Shown here piece by piece: positions 59,904 through 64,000 of a DNA stretch of 64,000 bases. The notes under the pieces are model-generated. The model saw only the letters and a list, made by a program, of their open reading frames with translations. It searched no databases and had not been told where the DNA came from. The stretch covers positions 48,298-112,297 of the forward strand of contig NZ_LSRP01000057.1 in assembly GCF_001885585.1 (NCBI RefSeq), given 5' to 3'. Both the position numbers and the translations under genes were made by a program. Numbering within the stretch: position 1 is the first letter of the stretch; each line of letters begins with the position of its first letter. The DNA is from Pararhizobium antarcticum (GTDB taxonomy: Bacteria > Pseudomonadota > Alphaproteobacteria > Rhizobiales > Rhizobiaceae).

Positions 59904-60833
59904 TCAGGTCCAGCTCGAAAAGAAGTCTGTCCCGGCGATGATCCTTATGTCCTCGCCAGCTTTCCTGCCAAGCTCCAGGGCATCTCTTGCCTTGCCCTCT
60001 GCCGAGATCCGGTGGTGCATGGTGCCATCCGGTGTGAGGACCATGCCGGAGAATCGCAGCGTGTCGCCGTCCGAGAGCGCATAACCGGCGATCGGCGTCC
60101 GACAGGATCCGTCGAGGGCCGCGAGGAAGGCGCGCTCGCAGGTCACGGTTTCATGCGTGCGGACGTGGTTGATCGGCTCGAGCAGCCGGTTCACCCGGTC
60201 GTCACCAATCCGGCTTTCGATGCAGATCGCGCCCTGTGCCGGCGCCGGTGGAAAGGCGTCGGGGTCCATGATCTCCGTTGGCACGGTCTCCTTGCCAAGA
60301 CGCTTCAGGCCAGCAAAGGCAAGCAGCGTCGCATCGACCTGGCCCTCGGCCAGCTTGCGCAGACGCGTATCGACCAGGCCGCGATAGGTGATCACCTCGA
60401 TATCCGGGCGCAGGCGCCGGATCAGCGCCTGGCGGCGCAGCGAGGACGAGCCGACGACGGCATTCTTCGGCAAGTCGAGCAATTTCTTTGCGGTGCGGCC
60501 GATGAAAGCGTCGCGAATGTCTTCGCGCGGAAGATAGGCGGACAGAAACAGTCCAGTCGGCAGTTTCGTCGGCATGTCCTTGGAGGAATGCACGGCAAAA
60601 TCGAGACCTTCCGTGATCAGGAGGTCTTCCAGTTCCTGCGTGAAAAGCCCCTTGCCGCCGATTTCCGACAGCGAGCGATCGGTAATGCGGTCGCCCATCG
60701 TCGAGAGAACGACGATCTCGAACATCTCCGACGCCATGCCGTGCGCCGCCACCAGGCGGTCGAGCGTCTCATGGGCTTGCGCCAGCGCCAGCGGGCTGCC
60801 GCGTGTGCCGATCCGGAAAGGTTTTGTTTGCAT
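59904..60833 (-). CDS. hemC: Hydroxymethylbilane synthase
   Basis: This enzyme polymerises four porphobilinogen units to hydroxymethylbilane. It has 309 residues with [15 protein letters not shown] at the N-terminus, [10 protein letters not shown] with catalytic Asp, [11 protein letters not shown] and the dipyrromethane-linked cysteine in [16 protein letters not shown]. It is the first gene of the minus-strand hem operon and diverges from tsaD with about 75 bases between them. Confidence 0.97.
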   Translation of the reverse strand: MQTKPFRIGTRGSPLALAQAHETLDRLVAAHGMASEMFEIVVLSTMGDRITDRSLSEIGGKGLFTQELEDLLITEGLDFAVHSSKDMPTKLPTGLFLSAYLPREDIRDAFIGRTAKKLLDLPKNAVVGSSSLRRQALIRRLRPDIEVITYRGLVDTRLRKLAEGQVDATLLAFAGLKRLGKETVPTEIMDPDAFPPAPAQGAICIESRIGDDRVNRLLEPINHVRTHETVTCERAFLAALDGSCRTPIAGYALSDGDTLRFSGMVLTPDGTMHHRISAEGKARDALELGRKAGEDIRIIAGTDFFSSWT

Positions 60834-60908
60834 CCATGGCGTTCCGTTGTTACCGGGTTCCGTGTAACCGCCTTTATGGGCGACCGCAATCTTTTGAATG
60901 AACGGCCC

Positions 60909-62018
60909 ATGTCCTCGCCCTTATCCCCGCCATTGCGCATCCTCGGCATTGAAACAAGCTGCGACGAAACCGCCGCCTCTGTCGTCGAGCGCGATGCTGA
61001 CGGTCGCGGGCGGATCCTTGGCGATGTCGTTCTCAGCCAGATGGAAGAGCACAGCGCCTATGGTGGCGTCGTGCCGGAGATCGCGGCGCGCGCTCATGTG
61101 GATGCGCTGGATACGCTGATCGAGGAAGCGCTGTTGCGGGCCGGCGTGACGCTGAACGATATCGATGCCATCGCTGCGACAAGTGGTCCCGGACTGATCG
61201 GCGGGCTGCTGGTCGGTCTGATGACCGGCAAGGCCATCGCGCGGGCGTCGGGCAAGCCACTCTACGCCATCAACCATCTCGAGGGCCACGCGCTGACCGC
61301 CCGGTTGACCGACAATCTGGCATTTCCCTACCTCATGCTTCTGGTCTCCGGCGGCCATACGCAACTGGTCCTGATCAAGGGCATTGGCGATTATGCGCGC
61401 TGGGGCACGACGATCGACGATGCCCTGGGCGAAGCCTTCGACAAGACGGCCAAGCTGCTCGGCCTGCCTTATCCCGGTGGCCCCGCCGTCGAGCGTGCAG
61501 CCAGAACCGGCAATCCCGATCGTTTCGTCTTTCCGCGTCCGCTGGTCGGCGAGGCACGGCTCGATTTTTCCTTTTCCGGCCTGAAGACTGCGGTGCGGCA
61601 AGTGGCGCAATCGATCGAACCGGTGACCGAGCAGGATGTTTGCGATATCTGCGCCTCCTTCCAGACGGCGATCTCGCGCACGCTGAAGGACAGGATCGGC
61701 CGCGGGCTTTCGCGCTTCAAGGCCGAGTTCAGCGGGCAGGCGGCAAGCCCCGTGCTCGTCGTTGCCGGTGGTGTCGCGGCCAACCAGGTTCTGCGCTCGA
61801 CGCTGCAGCAGCTTTGCGATTCCAACGGGTTCCGGTTTCTGGCGCCGCCGCTCGATCTGTGCACCGACAATGCCGCGATGATCGCCTGGGCCGGCGCCGA
61901 ACGCATGGCAGCCGGGCTTCCGGCTGATGGTCTGGAGGTTGCGCCGCGCTCTCGCTGGCCACTGGATGCCGATGCGCAGGCGCTGATCGGATCAGGCAAA
62001 CGCGGAGCCAAATCATGA
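60909..62018 (+). CDS. tsaD: tRNA N6-threonylcarbamoyladenosine synthase subunit TsaD
   Basis: This protein catalyses the last step of t6A37 formation on tRNAs reading ANN codons. The 369-residue product starts at ATG 60909 (MSSPLSPP). The ASKHA fold shows [13 protein letters not shown], the iron-binding [12 protein letters not shown] histidines, [13 protein letters not shown] and [13 protein letters not shown]. mtaB, which further thiolates this base, is 48 kb away in the window. It is divergent from hemC and 13 bases upstream of gpsA. Confidence 0.96.
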   Translation: MSSPLSPPLRILGIETSCDETAASVVERDADGRGRILGDVVLSQMEEHSAYGGVVPEIAARAHVDALDTLIEEALLRAGVTLNDIDAIAATSGPGLIGGLLVGLMTGKAIARASGKPLYAINHLEGHALTARLTDNLAFPYLMLLVSGGHTQLVLIKGIGDYARWGTTIDDALGEAFDKTAKLLGLPYPGGPAVERAARTGNPDRFVFPRPLVGEARLDFSFSGLKTAVRQVAQSIEPVTEQDVCDICASFQTAISRTLKDRIGRGLSRFKAEFSGQAASPVLVVAGGVAANQVLRSTLQQLCDSNGFRFLAPPLDLCTDNAAMIAWAGAERMAAGLPADGLEVAPRSRWPLDADAQALIGSGKRGAKS

Positions 62019-62031
62019 TGGGAAACAGGTC

Positions 62032-63021
62032 ATGACCGAGACTGCGCCAAAGATCGTCGTCGTCGGTTCGGGTGCTTTCGGCACCGCGCTCGCAGCAGTT
62101 GCGGCCGCCAATGGCAATCCGGGTGTGATCCTTCTGGCGCGGCGCGAAAGCGTCGTCGAAGCGTTTTCCGAAACAGGCCGCAACGACGACGCCCTTCCGG
62201 GCATCGAATTGCCGCAGACCTTGAAAATGACGGTTGACCCGACCGTGCTGTCAGGCGCTGCCATCGTGCTTTTCGCCATGCCGTCGCAGGCCCAGCAGGA
62301 GGCGGCGCGCGCGCTGTCCGCGTTCATCGGAAAAGATGCCGATGTCGTCACCTGCGCCAAGGGCATGGAGCGCGCCAGCGGGCGCATGCTGACCGATGTG
62401 CTGGAGGCGGAACTGCATCACCGGCGCATCGGCGTTCTCTCCGGTCCTGGCTTTGCTTCGGATATCGCCAGGGGCTTGCCGACGGCAATGGTCGTTGCGG
62501 CCGCGGATATCGACCGGGCCTCCTTCCTTGCCGGGGCGCTGTCCGGGAAGACCTTCCGGCTCTACCCTTCCAGCGATCGAACCGGCGTACAGCTCGGTGG
62601 CGCGCTAAAGAACGTTCTGGCGATTGCCTGCGGCATCGTCGAGGGTGCGGGCCTGGGCGAATCCGCGCGCGCCGCGCTGATTGCGCGCGGCCTTGCCGAA
62701 ATGTCGCGCTTCGTCTTGGCCCATGGCGGTGATCCGGATACGGTGCGGGGGCTTTCAGGCCTCGGCGATCTGGTTCTGACAGCCACCAGCCACCAGTCGC
62801 GAAACCTGCGCTTCGGCGTTGCCCTTGGCCAGCGTGGCAGCGCTTCCGGCCGGGCGGAGCTTGTCGAGGGGGCCTTTGCGGCGTCGGTCGCGGCACGGGT
62901 CGCAGACGGGCTGGGCGTCGACATGCCGATCACGCAGGCGGTGGCCGCGATCATCGACGGAAAGACCGATGTGACGACGGCGCTGGACCAGTTGATGTCC
63001 CGCCCGATGACCCGGGAATAG
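62032..63021 (+). CDS. gpsA: Glycerol-3-phosphate dehydrogenase [NAD(P)+]
   Basis: This enzyme reduces dihydroxyacetone phosphate to sn-glycerol-3-phosphate for phospholipid synthesis. The 329 residues have [17 protein letters not shown] (Rossmann), [23 protein letters not shown] and the catalytic lysine in [15 protein letters not shown]. It is in the tsaD-gpsA-YciI-EVE run. The length is typical. Confidence 0.96.
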   Translation: MTETAPKIVVVGSGAFGTALAAVAAANGNPGVILLARRESVVEAFSETGRNDDALPGIELPQTLKMTVDPTVLSGAAIVLFAMPSQAQQEAARALSAFIGKDADVVTCAKGMERASGRMLTDVLEAELHHRRIGVLSGPGFASDIARGLPTAMVVAAADIDRASFLAGALSGKTFRLYPSSDRTGVQLGGALKNVLAIACGIVEGAGLGESARAALIARGLAEMSRFVLAHGGDPDTVRGLSGLGDLVLTATSHQSRNLRFGVALGQRGSASGRAELVEGAFAASVAARVADGLGVDMPITQAVAAIIDGKTDVTTALDQLMSRPMTRE

Positions 63022-63065
63022 AGAAACAGCCTTTGCAACAGAGGCTTTCGAACAAGGAGACTGTC

Positions 63066-63359
63066 ATGCTTTTTGCCGTTCTGTGCACCGACAAGCCGAA
63101 TGCCCTGCAACTGCGCCTGGATACGCGTCCGCCGCATGTCGCGTTCCTGACCGATCTCAACGAAAAGGGCACGCTGGCCATGGCCGGCCCGTTTCTGGAC
63201 AGCGACGGCAAGCCGAACGGCAGCCTGGTCATCCTGAAGGCCGACACCATCGAGGATGCCCGCGCAATTGCTGCGCAAGACCCCTATGCCAAGGCCGGGC
63301 TGTTCGCCCATGTCGAGATCAAGCCCTATAATTGGGTCTTCAACAATCCGGAGGCCTGA
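63066..63359 (+). CDS. YciI-family protein
   Basis: This 97-residue ferredoxin-like (dimeric alpha-beta barrel) protein of the YciI/YCII family has the conserved MAGPFLDSDGKPNGSLVIL and DPYAKAGLFAHVEIKPYNWV with the His-Asp pair. The family's enzyme activity is not generally known, although some members are dehydrochlorinase-like. A longer frame starting at 63033 lacks support. It is followed six bases later by the EVE-domain gene. Confidence 0.92.
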   Translation: MLFAVLCTDKPNALQLRLDTRPPHVAFLTDLNEKGTLAMAGPFLDSDGKPNGSLVILKADTIEDARAIAAQDPYAKAGLFAHVEIKPYNWVFNNPEA

Positions 63360-63365
63360 GGCGGC

Positions 63366-63797
63366 ATGGCGTACTGGCTTTACAAATCCGAGCCGTTCAA
63401 ATGGTCCTGGGCCATGCAGAAGGATGCGGGCGATCAAGGCACCGAATGGACCGGCGTGCGCAACTATCTCGCACGCAACAACATGCGGACCATGCAGATC
63501 GGCGACAAGGGCTTCTTCTACCACTCCAACGAGGGGCTGGAGATCGTCGGCATCACCGAGGTCTGCGCGCTGTCGCATCCGGATTCGACTGCCGAGGGCG
63601 ACGCCCGCTGGGACTGCGTCGATATCCGCGCCGTCTGCGATCTGCCGAAGCCGGTTTCGCTGAAGGACATCAAGGCCAATCCGAAATTTGAAAAAATGGC
63701 TCTGGTGACCTCGATGCGACTCTCCGTCCAGCCGGTGACGGAAGATGAATATCTGGATATCTGCCGGCTCGGCGGCCTCGACAATCCACCGCTTTGA
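63366..63797 (+). CDS. EVE domain (PUA-like) protein
   Basis: This 143-residue protein has the EVE domain, a PUA/YTH-like fold proposed to bind modified nucleotides. Signatures are YWLYKSEPFKWSWAMQ, GVRNYLARNNMRTMQIGD and FFYHSNEGLEIVGITEV. Stand-alone EVE proteins (thymocyte nuclear protein 1-like) are common and of uncertain function. It lies after yciI in the gpsA run. Confidence 0.92.
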   Translation: MAYWLYKSEPFKWSWAMQKDAGDQGTEWTGVRNYLARNNMRTMQIGDKGFFYHSNEGLEIVGITEVCALSHPDSTAEGDARWDCVDIRAVCDLPKPVSLKDIKANPKFEKMALVTSMRLSVQPVTEDEYLDICRLGGLDNPPL

Positions 63798-63807
63798 TCC
63801 GACCGTC

Positions 63808-64000
63808 GTGAAAACGGATCCGGAAACCTTCATCCGCGCCAACACCGATATCCTGTGCCCGCCGCACGTGCCGGAGGTGCGTCTGCATCTGGCAGGCGAG
63901 GCGCATGATCTCTGGCTGAAGACGGAGGATGAGCTTCAGGAAATCGGCCTGCCACCGCCATTCTGGGCTTTCGCCTGGGCGGGAGGGCAGGCCGATTTCC
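63808..64000 (+). CDS. Class I SAM-dependent methyltransferase (partial)
   Basis: The gene is cut by the window end; about 64 residues are visible from GTG 63808. The translation VKTDPETFIRANTDILCPP continues with LHLAGEAHDLWLKTEDELQEIGLPPPFWAFAWAGG, split here as read. It resembles the N-terminus of nicotinamide N-methyltransferase-like/L11-methyltransferase-related alphaproteobacterial proteins, which begin with PPFWAFAWAGGQA. Substrate unknown. Confidence 0.7.
   Translation, partial: MKTDPETFIRANTDILCPPHVPEVRLHLAGEAHDLWLKTEDELQEIGLPPPFWAFAWAGGQADF

Overview
The window looks like an ordinary, gene-dense stretch of an alphaproteobacterial core chromosome, most probably from the Rhizobiaceae (Rhizobium/Agrobacterium/Sinorhizobium relatives). 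I base this on Rhizobiales family proteins (DUF2794, BA14K, the UPF0314/DUF2585 type, RpoH2), on a ccmABCDG cluster, on a heme cluster containing a mitofilin-like gene, and on regulatory sites typical of the group: an EcfG-type promoter, TTAA-N7-TTAA CtrA-like boxes and a sigma-54 promoter. About 68 protein genes, one tRNA-Gly and one TPP riboswitch are supported. I saw no insertion sequences, prophage, CRISPR array or rRNA.

Layout: 1-5.4 kb carries a Bax-inhibitor-1 membrane protein, DUF2794, DUF1223 and aconitase. 5.7-8.7 kb is the cytochrome c maturation operon ccmABCDG. 8.7-13.8 kb, on the minus strand, carries dapF-mtaB-ftsY and then yciB-DUF2585. 13.9-20.6 kb carries an MBL-fold hydrolase and the SRP/ribosome block ffh, chorismate mutase, rpsP, rimM, trmD and rplS, with a TSUP permease inserted on the opposite strand. 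20.7-25.5 kb carries a small secreted NTF2-like protein, an amino-acid ABC binding protein and permease (no ATPase), a tandem BA14K protein and leuC. 25.6-32 kb carries an L,D-transpeptidase, a CenR/OtpR-like response regulator with a cyclic-nucleotide-binding partner, xth, lolA and ftsK. 32.2-36.8 kb carries amtB-glnK, tesB, a UbiH-type monooxygenase and a small membrane protein. 36.9-42.6 kb carries Trm112, a LON-domain protein, a thioredoxin-TPR protein, a prolyl-tRNA editing protein, tRNA-Gly, an ABC-F protein and thiN. 42.6-48.5 kb carries a MarR/MFS divergent pair and a TPP-riboswitch-controlled thiBPQ thiamine importer. 48.8-54.8 kb carries an M48 lipoprotein protease, rpoH2, a GNAT protein, ppa, YggT and an MFS carrier. 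54.8-60.8 kb is the minus-strand operon hemC-hemD-mic60-like-hemY-terB-amidotransferase. 60.9-64 kb carries tsaD, gpsA, YciI, EVE and a methyltransferase cut by the window end.

The clearest functional links are these. ThiN and ThiBPQ together would import thiamine and convert it to TPP under TPP control. GlnK-AmtB is a nitrogen-regulated pair behind a sigma-54 promoter. RpoH2 sits behind an EcfG promoter, placing it in the general stress response. HemC/HemD/HemY share an operon with a membrane-shaping Mic60 homologue. Regulatory-site calls rest on reading consensus motifs by eye. No completely unknown system is evident; the best second-look items are intergenic structures and promoter motifs.
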